64,000 nucleotides of DNA, taken from the NCBI GenBank assembly GCA_977006965.1, contig OZ345384.1:806001-870000 (forward strand). The letters run 5' to 3'. The notes beneath the pieces were generated by a model. The model had not been told where the DNA came from and did not search any database. It saw only the letters and a list, made by a program, of their open reading frames with translations. A program made the translations under genes and the position numbers. The stretch is from Phymatolithon calcareum (lineage: Eukaryota; Rhodophyta; Florideophyceae; Hapalidiales). Of the stretch, positions 30,880-40,740 are shown piece by piece. Within the stretch, counting starts at the first letter, position 1; each line of letters opens with the position of its first letter.

Positions 30880-31100
30880 TAAGGTTGTGGTATGGAATCC
30901 GTGGAGCTAAAACTGTTGTCTGCGATCATGTGCTGGATCGTTCACTCACCCACGAATACATACTCCATAGGACACCGCCGTCTGTTCATGGATCCTACGG
31001 GGCGTGAGAAGATTCGGCTTCGTTGAGAAATAGTGCTGGTCGCAAACGCTCTACCAGTTATGGAGTACAAATTTCCCAAAGTATGGTAAAAATCTTATAT

Positions 31101-31190
31101 GTCATAGAAGAAGAAGAAGAAGTGGAGATTTTTATTAGTGTTACCAACGAATCGGCAGACGCTTGGGGCAACACTTCTGATGAGCCACGA
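31101..31190 (-). mobile_element. LINE-C 3' tail fragment
   Basis: Minus strand: TTGCCCCAAGCGTCTGCCGA, TTGGTAACACTAATAAAAAT and CTTCTTCTTCTTCTTCTATG. Matches the 3' end at 27.95-28.1 kb. The outer boundary ATGACATA is shared with the copy at 31551. Confidence 0.65.
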
Positions 31191-31369
31191 GGACTCAACT
31201 CAGAGCCCAGAGGCTCCATTTCGCATAAAAACGGCTATAGTCAGCAAAATTAGAAAACCTACCTCTGATCTCAACGGAGTGATCTCGAGCGGGAAAATCA
31301 TTTCACTTCAATGGCCACGCAGAGCATCGTATCCTGTGAAAGTGCAGAAAGGAAAATTTTGTAACGTCC

Positions 31370-31550
31370 GAGGTCGTTTCCCGCGCCAAAGCAAGTTTAC
31401 CGACGTCGCGGGTCCGCGTGCCGCGCCGATCTTCAGGACTTACTCTCGCTCGGCCTGCCCGCCGATCCGCGCGGGGGGGGGTTACTGACGTCCCCAGTCT
31501 TGCGTGCGCCGGAGCGCGATGGGCGAGTTTACCGACGTCCCGGGTCCGTA
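31370..31550. repeat. GC-rich patch with degenerate 24-bp motif
   Basis: TTTACCGACGTCGCGGGTCC, TTACTGACGTCCCCAGTCTT and TTTACCGACGTCCCGGGTCC occur within 150 bp. GC is far above the surroundings and includes a run of nine G near 31477. It sits between two LINE-C tails. No coding reading that I trust. Confidence 0.55.
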
Positions 31551-31870
31551 TGTCATAGAAGAAGAAGAAAAGTAGATTTTCATTTAAAAGTTACCAGCGC
31601 ATCTGCTGAGGCTTGGGGCAACTTTCCTAGGGCAAAACTCTTCAATGTTATACAAATGTTTTGGTTAGCCTGAGGGAGATGCAAACTACGAGCATCGTCG
31701 AGAACAGTTTTCAAGAAAGAAGCGCGACGCAATGGTGGGTCACGGCACCGTGCGCGATAATGATGTGCAGAAGGAATGGTCGACGCTAGAGGAGAGCTTG
31801 CTCGTAACTGACAAGGAAGGACACAACGCGTAAGATGGAGAGCTTGGATAGAGACAAGAATGTTGTACAA
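31551..31870 (-). mobile_element. LINE-C relic: C-terminus and 3' tail
   Basis: The frame 31870-31580 ends with FALGKLPQASADALVTFK and a stop. The DNA then runs into AACTTTTAAATGAAAATCTA and CTTCTTCTTCTATGACATA. Identical tail architecture to 31101-31190 and 27270-28106. Confidence 0.65.
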
Positions 31871-31920
31871 AACGTCGTGTGGACTGCTGCAGAATTCCCT
31901 AGAAATCAGGTCGCGGACAG

Positions 31921-32185
31921 TGTAACACGTCGAAGTTGGTTGTAAAGAAAAGGTTGTTTTACTTTATGATCGATGCCCTCTTCTCCGGTGAGGGGAGAAG
32001 AGAACCGGTTAAATAGGCAAATTTCGCCCTCCAGCTTTCAAGCTTCGAGCTATAGGCTATTTCGAAATCGCTAAAAATCTAACTACCAGCTCTCGGGATG
32101 ATCTCGCATCCCTCGAGTTATCTCCTTGGCTTGCGTGGCTTCCCGCGAGATCAGCTCTGGCAAGCTATGCCATGAAATCTTTACA
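31921..32185 (-). repeat. Solo LTR of the Gypsy family
   Basis: 265 bp aligning end to end with the LTRs of the element at 48790-54044 with roughly a dozen differences, and TG...CA termini on both. Flanks ACAG and GCAG (3 of 4). No internal sequence is attached, so it arose by LTR-LTR recombination of an older insertion. Confidence 0.9.
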
Positions 32186-32369
32186 GCAGCAATGAGTCGA
32201 AGAGACGAAGGCCATCGAGACCTCGCTAGCCTCATTCTTGAAGAAAAATGTAGAGTACAATCCAATACAATTAAATAGTATGCTGACACTCGCAACATAT
32301 CCCAAGCCATGCCCACAGGTTTGCACTCCTGATTTTGCATACTTCTGTGAGCACAGGTTACCGACAGCA

Positions 32370-33294
32370 GTCGTAATTACGTGGATTTATTGAGAAGGTA
32401 CCATGTGAGGAAAGTCGGAACCTTTATTAGCATTCTACTAAACTCGAAATTTTGGTTCCTTAATCAGAATTACTTTGTATAGCTCGATGGCTCGGGCCGC
32501 GTTGGTCTCCTCTGTAGCGGCCCATGGTGGCTTTCTCAGGATGCTCTTCAGAATTCTAACTGTGCATGCTCCTTGACTGCCCATTTATTCTATTAACTTC
32601 GGAGGATTTCTTGCAAAAAGACCTACAAAACCATCTTGCGCAGCGAATTCTGTGCCTGCTTTCTTTCATCCTCACTGCTTGGTGCCGTAGACCATTCTGG
32701 GAAAAGGTAATTTTCCTAGCGCGTCGTTCTTCTTATTTTTCCCAGACTAGTCGGAGGACACCCCTGTCTTGGATATTGGTTGGCGTGCTCGATTTTCAGA
32801 GTCTCGAGTTCCAGCACTACCCCAGCGTCGCGTGTCTCCTCCACAACCTTTCTAAGTCTTCGCGTTACTTCGAGAGCACGTGCCGTCGGCGGAACTCCCA
32901 TGGTTATATTTGCCATAGCTTCATTAGTCTTCTCCAGTGCCGCCCTGCCCACTTTCCAAACGGTATCGTTACGATGTCCTTTTGGACTTGCACTGCTGCT
33001 CTCGATACTCGGATTGTGTCGGGAGTTATATGCGCGGCGTACTCATATACTGGCCTGATGAATGCTTTGAAAAGCCTGGTGCATTTTTCTGTGCTGTATC
33101 CTTTCCTTGTCATGCCTAGAGTGCTCATGAGCCGGACATTTGCGCCAGCGCTTTTGAATCGCTCCAGGAGACGGTTGTCACGAATTCCGTTCTCGTCAAT
33201 TGTCGTACCGAGATATTTTGCAGTGCTACTGACAGAAGTCCCTTTCACAATAAAAAACAATGGCGTCTGCATTTTAGCGCTGCAAAAATTCTGA
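32370..33294 (-). mobile_element. LINE-B relic: post-RT region and 3' UTR
   Basis: The frame 33272-32904 reads AKYLGTTIDENGIRDNRLLE, LMSTLGMTRKGYSTEKCTRL, FKAFIRPVYEYAAHIT and KWAGRHWRRLMKLW, the region after the RT thumb. A following segment (32952-32716) is basic and helical. The 3' UTR (about 32700-32370) ends AATAAATCCACGTAATTAC without a poly(A) tail. The same UTR occurs at 38456-38776. Confidence 0.75.
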
Positions 33295-33548
33295 CCAATT
33301 TGATACCGTACTTCTTCACAGTGATATTGTGCTAAGTATTAGTAAATTGAAAACACCTTGGAATTTTTCCCTGAGTATTTTTCTTTCACAAGCCTGTTAG
33401 TTCTAAAGAAGATAGAAGCACTACGAGAAGACTCTTAAGTTATAAAGCGTCCGCGTAGGCCACCGAAGAAAATATCGACAAAGATATTTGTTGAAGAAGA
33501 TATAGAAAGCTTAGAGTTTCCCCGGAGTATTAGTGTGTCTATAGTATT

Positions 33549-33974
33549 TCAAGAAGGATCTGCTCCACCATAAGGGGATATATGTTGATTTATTTTTGTC
33601 TCGCTAACCACCGACAGCGATTTTATTAATCCGTTGTGGGCCGACAGTCGAATGGAAGTGCCGTTGCCGGTTAGCAATGCCGACCGACTGTGAGCCGAGA
33701 AAGTCAACTGGTGCGGATTACGAAAGGTGTGAAACGCATTGTGTCGCGCGCTGACACTTCGGATACCTTGCGAGAATGTAGCTAGACATTCAGAGGTAGA
33801 TGGAGTGTTGTAGAGACTACTTAAACGGTGATCGAAGTCTTTCTCGAGGAAATCAACAATATCATCTTTACCAACCACACCCCAACCCCCAAGGATATCG
33901 AAAGATAAACTTACTCTTCCGACGAAAGTCAGCAACGCATTCACAGTGCCCAACAACCATCCATTGCGTACCAT
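33549..33974 (-). CDS. Hypothetical protein, 141 codons
   Basis: An open frame from an ATG: VNALLTFVGRVSLSFDILGG, VGKDDIVDFLEKDFDHRLSS, FHTFRNPHQLTFSAHSRSAL, ending INQHISPYGGADPS. Composition is convincing, but I recognise no family. It lies between LINE relics, so it may belong to another retroelement. Confidence 0.35.
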   Translation of the reverse strand: MVRNGWLLGTVNALLTFVGRVSLSFDILGGWGVVGKDDIVDFLEKDFDHRLSSLYNTPSTSECLATFSQGIRSVSARHNAFHTFRNPHQLTFSAHSRSALLTGNGTSIRLSAHNGLIKSLSVVSETKINQHISPYGGADPS

Positions 33975-34199
33975 TAGACTGGACCACTCCAGCCGAAGTC
34001 ACTACATCCCTACGGAGTTTCTAACCAAGCCAGCTGCATCTTCCCAAAAGCACTACATCCCTAGTGGAGTTTCTGCCTAGACAAGTTGTATGGACGTCCG
34101 GTTTCTGGATACTCACAACAATTTTAAAAGCACTCAAGACCTCACTGTGAGTAACGGGGTAGCTTCTCAATTACTTCTAACTTACCGCATTCTATTTTC

Positions 34200-35400
34200 C
34201 TAGCATTTCCTTGATTCGAGTACTCTCCATATGAGAGTTCGAGTTAGTCTTTTGAATTCACATTCAGTCTCTTTGTCCATCATCTTAGACCCGAGTATGC
34301 GTTGGAGTACAATAAGCTCAATTTCAGCACCGGGTCCGAAATACTCACCGAGTATTGATTTCCTCCACAACGGAGCTCTGTTAAAAATCAGACTTTGGCA
34401 TCTTAGCCTTGCCTTGTTGTCCTGCCCCTTATTTGTAACACTCCTGGAAAACTTCTCATGCCTGTTTATCGGGATTTTCACTGAGCGATCCGCTTCGCAT
34501 TTTTGCCACACTTGGACTGCATCTTCTAATCGCCGCTTCTTTGACACTTTACCTTCTTCTGCTTTTTTCAATGCTTTACTGAGGTGCTCCTCGTTTCTGA
34601 GATAGTTAATGTCCTTCGATACTTCTGCCGAATCCTCCTGTCTTCCTCGCTATTCTTCTGCGTGTTCCAGGTACGTTTTCCGTTTTAAAAGGCTTAAAGC
34701 AAACCTTTCCGCTTGGTGAGTCCTCATCACCTCCTGACTATCTAGCTGACAGAGCACTCTATTCGATTTTTTCGATGCTCCGCATATTTCCCGAAGACAT
34801 ACTTGTAAAAAAGACCTTCTGCTGCCTCAATTGCTGATAGAAAGGCTTCTTCATCGGGGTCAGATGACTTGCATACTACCATTTAGGGAGAATCAACGAC
34901 TTGACAATCCTGATGCACATTTCAGGGTGGAATCCACTGACCTTAATTCCACTCTGCCTAAGTTTGTGGATGCATCCAACCGCATTCCGCACTCTCGACA
35001 TTGATGTATCGTCTGTAACTCCAGTGTTGTCCATACTAATGCCCAGGTAGGAAAGTCTCCACGCTTGGTGTAGCTCTTTTCTGGCAAGCATGAACTTTTG
35101 CTTAGGTAGCCCCTTATACTTAAGCACTTCGCTCTTTCCTGGCTTTATGTTCCATCTCAAAGAATTTTCGTCTGCCCACTCCGTGGCTATGTACAGTACT
35201 CCACCATGTGTAGAAACCGTGAAAACAGAGGCCGCCATGGCGCTGACCATGTGAGCGTGGTTTACGTGTTGAGTGAAGGTTGGAATCAAGAAGAAGATTT
35301 ACTTGCTCATTGTTGATCAACGTGGACGGTAGATGGTCGATAGTTGGTGGTGAATAGTCTGTTTTCAGCGTCTTTGATCGATGATTGATGCCCGCGCAAC
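34200..35400 (-). mobile_element. LINE relic, post-RT and C-terminal region
   Basis: The frame 35289-34876 reads ATEWADENSLRWNIKPGKSE, WRLSYLGISMDNTGVTDDTS and EMCIRIVKSLILPKW. Next, broken frames give a stretch aligned with the 'FYKYVFGKYAEHR' region. The final frame (34571-34200) is a basic C-terminus ending LTRTLIWRVLESRKC. Consecutive words match the other LINEs of this window in order. Endonuclease and RT core are absent. Confidence 0.7.
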
Positions 35401-35410
35401 ATGGGGTCAA

Positions 35411-36534
35411 CTAAATTGACCTATAATAGAAGATTTGGTTCCGTGTTAGAATCTTCTTAGGAGCGAGAGTTTGAGTAGAACAGGTTTAATTCATCAGGGC
35501 GGTACTATACCTCAGTAATGGTTGTCTCTGGCTAATCCAGTGAGCAACGACGGTAACAGTGGCTTATGTAGGAAATGCGTATCAGTCCAGTTAGTGCATA
35601 GAAATGCTATCTGATAGCCACGAAATATGTTACCCCTAATAGAGGAATGCAGTGATGGGGCACTGAAATGGGTGAACATGAAATCCATATGATTCCAATG
35701 AACACGAAAGGGTATCATGTCATGCAACCCTTAACACTTGTATACTATAAAACGACCTTTGAATAGAACTATAGGAAGCTTCCGTGAGGAGGTATGCGTG
35801 CACCAAAAGGATGACGCCGTATAATCTTCCATCATCTCGTGCCCACGGAAGTCTCACACCAGTAGATCTTGTGGCTGTGAAGAAGGGGATTAAAGAGGAG
35901 GGAAAAACGTAATTGGTGCCTTAGCGTAGAGTTGACCCACGAACAAAGGCCATCCGTAAGTGATGAGTAATGTCAGCCAAGGCAATGCTCTTTATTGCAG
36001 AGCCAACCCGGCTGAACAAAGTAATCTTCGCTCGAGGTTTCGGTAAGCTTGCACGGCAAGCAAGCTGTATGAGTCCAGGCTCTGTGGATCGATGTCAACG
36101 GCTTTTCGACCAACTGAAGAATCCCGAGATTCACACAACCCCCTTTGTTGAGATTAGATGAAGAGAATCCACATGAGTTTGGTGTCGTTCCTTCACGAAG
36201 TATTTGGGGAGCAGAGCCTCTGTTTCGCGCTTACCCTTCGTGAGGAGGTTTTCCAGGCAAGCTGCAGCTCTTTATCACAGAGCCGATACAGCCGGACGCG
36301 GAATCTTCGCTTGAGGCTTCGCACAGCTTGTGTACTATGCAAATTGGGGAAATTCGACTCTGCACGGTCCCGCTGAATCTCGCTATTCAAATCACATGCT
36401 CTAGTTTCCTGCTCGCGAAAAGTGGAACGGAGGCGCAGGATCATATCAGAGACTATAAATGGTGTTTCCTTCGGTTTCGAATAGAATTTGCTGTTGAGTT
36501 TTTGAAATCGAAAAATGAATTCATCGAACCTGAA
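35411..36534. other. Unassigned region upstream of the inverted duplication
   Basis: Short frames only. Two segments resemble each other (about 35985-36070 and 36240-36335, sharing GAGCCNANNCNGC and AATCTTCGCT words), which suggests a decayed local duplication. A minus-strand frame 36612-36193 crosses into the left arm and is basic; its function is unknown. Confidence 0.3.
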
Positions 36535-36781
36535 AATCGATTGCAGATGAGATCGTGAAAGATATTTTTTAATGAAGCGATGAAAAAAACAGTGCTCACA
36601 GCCTTCAATCATCGTAGGTGTACTGTCTATTTACTTGGGAGTTTCAACTTAGACCGACACAAAACTACTAATTTTGATATCACGGATTATGGTTTCACAG
36701 CACACCATAGACGCCAAATGCAGAGCAAAGCAAGATTGCTCTCGGTCAGAAAACTGGTCCCATTTTTGTGCTTCGCTGTTA

Positions 36782-36988
36782 CTAACTGCAGCATTCGCAC
36801 TGCACCTTCGTGCCCGTCCAACACGATTTTCCGTCGCCGGATCTGGAATGCCTCAGTGATCTGCATCCAGGGGGACACGATCCTTCGCAGAACGGTGCTG
36901 TTCCGCTCCAATACTTTCTGCAAGTCCTTGCGTTGGAAACGCAAACCAGTAGGAAAAGGACAAGGAAAAGAAGCTTGTGCTTGTACAT
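36782..36988 (-). CDS. Secreted cysteine-rich peptide, copy 1 (68 residues)
   Basis: An intact ATG-to-TAG frame. Residues 1-20 are a strong signal peptide (MYKHKLLFLVLFLLVCVSNA) with cleavage likely after the Ala at 20. The mature part, about 48 residues, starts RTC and has eight cysteines, enough for four disulphides, in the order C-x10-C-x3-C-x3-C-x13-C-x7-C-x-C-C. It includes YWSGTAPFC and SGDGKSCWTGTK, and is basic. I recall similar W-x-G-T-A-P-x-C small secreted proteins from several eukaryotes but cannot name the function; a defence peptide, toxin-like protein or pathogen effector would all fit. A TATTTAAG box lies 100 bp upstream and a palindrome 150-200 bp upstream. The gene has a mirror copy at 39682-39888 with an identical signal peptide but eight changed mature residues. 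Confidence 0.85.
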   Translation of the reverse strand: MYKHKLLFLVLFLLVCVSNARTCRKYWSGTAPFCEGSCPPGCRSLRHSRSGDGKSCWTGTKVQCECCS

Positions 36989-37085
36989 GTTGAATACACG
37001 CTGAGATCAGGTTCAATGATCGGCAACTTGCTGCAAGTAATGCTTCAATAACTGTCTGAACATGAGCTGCGGATTTGCGCCAGCT

Positions 37086-37095
37086 CCTTAAATAG
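37086..37095 (-). promoter_or_regulatory. TATA-like box of peptide gene 1
   Basis: CTATTTAAGG on the minus strand, about 100 bp before the ATG. The other arm has CTATTTATGG at the same distance and shares the sequence GCGCAAATCCGCAGCTCATG between box and gene. Confidence 0.5.
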
Positions 37096-37136
37096 ACAGG
37101 CGGATGTAGACGGCAATCTCCGGGTCTCGAATTCCA

Positions 37137-37185
37137 GGAGATTCATTAGGCACAGATGTCCACTATCTGTGCCTAATGAATCTCC
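37137..37185. repeat. Perfect palindrome, 21-bp arms, 7-bp loop
   Basis: Arms 37137-37157 and 37165-37185 are exact inverse copies (core GATTCATTAGGCACAGAT), loop GTCCACT. It lies 149-197 bp upstream of peptide gene 1. The mirror palindrome at 39488-39530 has the complementary loop and a single arm mismatch. Confidence 0.9.
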
Positions 37186-37884
37186 GTCTTCAGAAGCATC
37201 TCCTTACTGCCACTTGGGTCCTCCTGATTGAATTTGAGTAAAATTTGTTGAAAGAATTCCACTCCTTTCCAGACAAAATGTAGATAATGCGGCAATGCCT
37301 GTATATTGTGCATTTATCCTCAAGCTCTCAATGATGCATCTATTTTCTTCTTGGAAGAATAGTCCGTTTCTGGTTCGGTAACAATCCCGAAGTGTAACAA
37401 AGAGAATCCCCTAACACACCATTGGTTCGGCGTTGTTCCACGAGTACGACCGCGGCTCTTCCCCACTGATCTGCCACGCACCGTCTCAGTTGTGTCCTGG
37501 ATATTCTTCTACCCATGTGCCGTTGTCTACTCTAATATCCCGTCGGTTCTGCTCCCGTCTCTTCGGTCTCCTTACAAGATAGTTCTTTTGAATTGATGAA
37601 TTTCGAATACCAGATTCCTTGAAATAAGTGAGGAGACCTGTTCCCACTCTGTTCTCTCAACGGTGTCATCCCGATTTCCAATTATGCAGGAGCATTTGGA
37701 AGACCCCCAACAAGACTGCCATGCCGATGGTTCTGACAGGTTGTAATCAGTTTCTACATTTCAATTCTCGAACTTGTATAGCTTCAACGTTCTCCTGATT
37801 AATTTTCCTGATGAGAATGCTGAGAACAGAACCGAGCGCTCGGAGTATTATGGGATTTTTTTCTTTTCTTTTTATTGCAGGATT

Positions 37885-38068
37885 CGGAGTTGTCCTAGAG
37901 GGGACCCTAAGATTTTCCCTTTACTCTTTTTCCGGGGGAGGATTTTTGCGGCTAGGGCTACACCGCATTGAGTAGATTATCGAATTCACAAGAACGTAGA
38001 GTCTGAAACGCATCTTCCTTGCCGTCTCAGGAGTGCTTCTGAGGGCGTTTAATAAATTCCAAATTCAA
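37885..38068 (+). mobile_element. LINE-D tail in the spacer
   Basis: Plus-strand GGGGGAGGATTTTTGCGG, CTAGGGCTAC and CTGAGGGCGTTTAATAAATT align with the insertion at 14061-14222 (inverted). It lies between the two arms of the inverted duplication. Its left limit and target duplication were not resolved. Confidence 0.6.
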
Positions 38069-38455
38069 TAAATATCCAGCAGTTGTCAATGCTATTTTTG
38101 CGCACCCAGAATGTGATATAGGGTTTTCTCGAGATGGAAATTGAGCGTAACCCATGGATCATTAGGGTATTCCGTAAGTCAGATTTTTGAGCGACTGACT
38201 TTCATTATTTCGTCATGGTCCTTCTCAATATCTTGAAAGCTAGTATTTCCCGTCGATGGGAAGAAGCTTGGATTCGACATGTAGACGAAGTCTATCGGTC
38301 CTTTTTTTCAAATTCTTGAGAGATTTTAGCTTAAATCCCAGAATACTACGAGCTCCGGTTCTTTTCTCGGCTTTCTCGTCACGAAAATAAATGATGAGAA
38401 TTTTAAAGCCACAAAAGTTCTTGAATTGAAATGTGGAAACTGATTAGAACCTATC

Positions 38456-38776
38456 GTAATTAAGTGGATTTAATGAGAAGGAACCATGTGTCCTAACATG
38501 AGGAAAGTCGGCACCTTTATTAGTATTCTACTACACTCGAAATTTCGGTTCCTTAATCAGAATTACTTAGTATCGTGTCGATGGCTCGGGCCACGTTGGT
38601 CTCCTCTGTAGGGGTCTATGTTGGCTTTCTCAGGATGCTCTTCAGTATTCTCACTGCCCATTTTTTCTATTAACTTCTTCGGATTTCTTAGAAACTGATC
38701 TACAAACCATCCTGCACAGAGAATTCTGTGCCTGCTCGCTTTCTTCCTCACTGCTTGGTGCGGTAGACCATTCTTG
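38456..38776 (-). mobile_element. LINE-B 3' UTR insertion with 14-bp target duplication
   Basis: 321 bp aligning with 32370-32700. Flanked on both sides by GATTAGAACCTATC (38442-38455 and 38777-38790), perfectly. The left arm has the corresponding single site CAGGTTGTAATCAG. Confidence 0.9.
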
Positions 38777-39325
38777 GATTAGAACCTATCAAAACATCGG
38801 TGTGACAGTCTTGTCGGGGGTTCCAAAAGCTCTTGTATAATTGGAACTAGGGTTGAGACTGTTGAGAACAGAGTGAGAACAGGGTCTCCTCACTTATTTC
38901 AACCAATCTGGTATTTAAAATTCAACTATTCACAAGAACTACTTTTGTGACGAGACTGGAAAGATAAGAGGCGAACGCACGAGATATTAGAGCATGTGAA
39001 GGTGCACGGGAAGAAGAATCTGCAGAACACGACTGAGAGGGTGCGTGTCGGATGAGTGTGTAAGAGCCGCGGTCGTACTGGCGGAACTGAACCAATGCTG
39101 TGTCGGGGGATTCTGTTTATAACGATTCGGGATTGTTACCGAACCAATAATGGAATATCTTCCCAGAAGAAAATAGATACATCATTAAGATCCTGACTTA
39201 ATGATAAATGCACTGTTTACCGGCATTGCTGCATTATCTACATTTTTCTTCAAAAAAGTGGACTTCTTTCAACAGATCGTGCTGAAACTCAAATAGGGGG
39301 ACCTAAGTAGCAGTAAGGAGATGCC

Positions 39326-39462
39326 ACAACCGAACACATGCTAGGGTCCCAGATAGAATGCCAGACATAAGAGTAGAGCCACCCTAGCGAGGGCAGCACC
39401 TGAGGAAGCCCTGCCCGTATATTCGTATGACTGCGGGGCTTCAAAAAAAATGAAATAAAAAA
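39326..39462 (+). mobile_element. LINE-A 3' tail insertion
   Basis: 137 bp with GAAGCCCTGCCCGTATATTC and TGCGGGGCTTC (a hairpin), ending AAAAAAAATGAAATAAAAAA. Flanks GTAAGGAGATGCC (39313-39325) and GTAAGGGGATGCC (39463-39475) form a 13-bp target duplication with one mismatch. Confidence 0.85.
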
Positions 39463-39487
39463 GTAAGGGGATGCCTATCAAGAGGAT

Positions 39488-39530
39488 GATTCATTAGGTA
39501 CAGATAGTGGACATCTGTGCCTAATGAATC
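39488..39530. repeat. Palindrome upstream of peptide gene 2
   Basis: GATTCATTAGGTACAGAT (39488-39505), loop AGTGGAC, ATCTGTGCCTAATGAATC (39513-39530). There is one mismatch between the arms. It sits 152-194 bp before the ATG of peptide gene 2. Confidence 0.9.
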
Positions 39531-39573
39531 ACCTGGAATTCGAGATCCGGAGATTGCCGTCTACATCCGCATG

Positions 39574-39584
39574 CCTATTTATGG
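39574..39584 (+). promoter_or_regulatory. TATA-like box of peptide gene 2
   Basis: CCTATTTATGG about 100 bp before the ATG, in the same position as CTATTTAAGG in the other arm. Confidence 0.5.
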
Positions 39585-39681
39585 AGCATGCGCAAATCCG
39601 CAGCTCATGTTCAGACAGTTACTGAAGCATTACTTGCAGCAAGTTGCCGATCATTGAACCGGTTCACAGGCTGTATTCAAC

Positions 39682-39888
39682 ATGTACAAGCACAAGCTTC
39701 TTTTCCTTGTCCTTTTCCTACTGGTTTGCGTTTCCAACGCAAGGACTTGCAGAAAGTATTGGAGCGGAACAGCACCGTTCTGCGCAGGATCGTGTTCCCC
39801 CGGATGCAGATCGGTGAAGAAAGACAGATCCGGCGACGGAAAATCGTGTTGGACGGGCACGAAGATTCTGTGCGAATGCTGCAGTTAG
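39682..39888 (+). CDS. Secreted cysteine-rich peptide, copy 2 (68 residues)
   Basis: Same length, signal peptide and eight-cysteine frame as the gene at 36782-36988. The first 101 bases of the two genes are identical. The rest differs at 13 bases, of which 11 lie in codons whose amino acid changes: Glu to Ala and Pro to Ser near residues 34-38, a Leu-Arg-His-Ser to Val-Lys-Lys-Asp block around 44-47, and Val-Gln to Ile-Leu near 62-63. All cysteines, GDGKSCWTG and the C-terminal CECCS are kept. This is what selection for change in the mature peptide would produce. Overlapping frames on both strands (39588-40037, 39677-39982) are shadows. No intron is needed. Confidence 0.85.
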   Translation: MYKHKLLFLVLFLLVCVSNARTCRKYWSGTAPFCAGSCSPGCRSVKKDRSGDGKSCWTGTKILCECCS

Positions 39889-40109
39889 TAACAGCGAAGC
39901 ATGAGAATGGGACCAGTTTTCTGACCGAGAGCCAGCTTGCGTTGCTCTGCATGTGGCGTCTATGGTGTATTGTGAAATTCATAATCTGTAAAATCTTTTT
40001 TCTGTGCTCAAAATTAGTAGTTTTGCGTCAGTCTTAAGTGGAAACTCCCAAACAAATAGAGAAAGTACATCTACCACATATTGAAGGCTGTGAGCACTGT
40101 TTCTTTTCC

Positions 40110-40555
40110 TCGCTTCATTAAGAATATATCTTTCACGATCTCATTTGTAATATGCATTGTCGAGCGCGTCTCCTCCATCGTGGACACGCGCGACGCCGAT
40201 GCATGTCGGAAATAGGTGAGCTCCATCGCAGCTCGTGTCTGTGCAAAGTTTATCCAGCTACCGTGTGGCACAAAAGATGAATTCTTTGTGACTGTTCTGA
40301 ACGACGTGAAAGTACAGCTTCCGGCAGCTCCGGCCACGAAGACTGTCCCGAAATCGCGGTGCGACCTGCGCATGTAGCACAAGATTTCCATCCAAGCTGT
40401 GCGGGCTGGCATGGGCGACGCAGAAATTGTTTCACAGGCGGGTCCGAATCCGTGCGTGGAAGTCGTTTTGCGCGCGCACCGCAGTGTATGGGATGCTATC
40501 TCACATTTGTATGCCATATGGGGCCATCCGCTTCAACTCATGGTGCTCGAAGGGT
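40110..40555 (+). pseudogene. Unrecognised coding fragment with one or two stops
   Basis: Plus-strand frame: RFIKNISFTISFVICIVERV, VCAKFIQLPCGTKDEFFVTV and LNDVKVQLPAAPATKTVPKS, a TAG, then HKISIQAVRAGMGDAEIVSQ, AGPNPCVEVVLRAHRSVWDA and ISHLYAIWGHPLQLMVLEG, then TAA. Apart from the stops (about 40191 and 40375) the composition is excellent. The beginning lies in the right arm, and the left arm has the matching RFIKKYLSR words. 'NP-x-V-E-V-V-L...ISHLY-x-x-WG' recalls a short module of CRAMP1/TKI1-like proteins, too weakly to assign. Confidence 0.4.
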
Positions 40556-40740
40556 AATCTATCGCGTCAATTCTAAGGAAGGCTCTGAGTTTACAAACAC
40601 GCGATTTCCTTTGACATAAATATACAAACGGTAGATATGAAATATGATAGCCTCACAGGCTTAGGTGCTTTCATGTTATTCCTTGTGCACTCAACAAAAA
40701 CATTATGCCACGCGATACTGATGTCCTTCCATTCTACAGG

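Larger units (their letters stand above)
36535..37860 (-). repeat. Left arm of a 1.3-kb inverted duplication
   Basis: The whole segment aligns, inverted, with 38310-40155 once two LINE tails in that arm are removed. Alignable blocks include the peptide gene, its promoter, the palindrome, ACGACCGCGGCTCTT (37448) and CAATTATGCAGGAGC (37679). Identity is highest over the peptide gene's first 100 bases. Confidence 0.85.
38310..40155 (+). repeat. Right arm of the inverted duplication
   Basis: Mirror of 36535-37860, lengthened by two later LINE-tail insertions (38456-38776 and 39326-39462), each with its own target duplication that is absent from the left arm. The insertions therefore came after the duplication. 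Confidence 0.85.

Noticed and set aside
33549-33974. Copia or Gypsy Gag
   Set aside because: No zinc knuckle, capsid pattern or LTR nearby; left as hypothetical.
39588-40037. 149-codon frame overlapping peptide gene 2
   Set aside because: Shadow frame: the equivalent frame in the other arm is not maintained as well, while the peptide frame keeps signal peptide and all cysteines in both.
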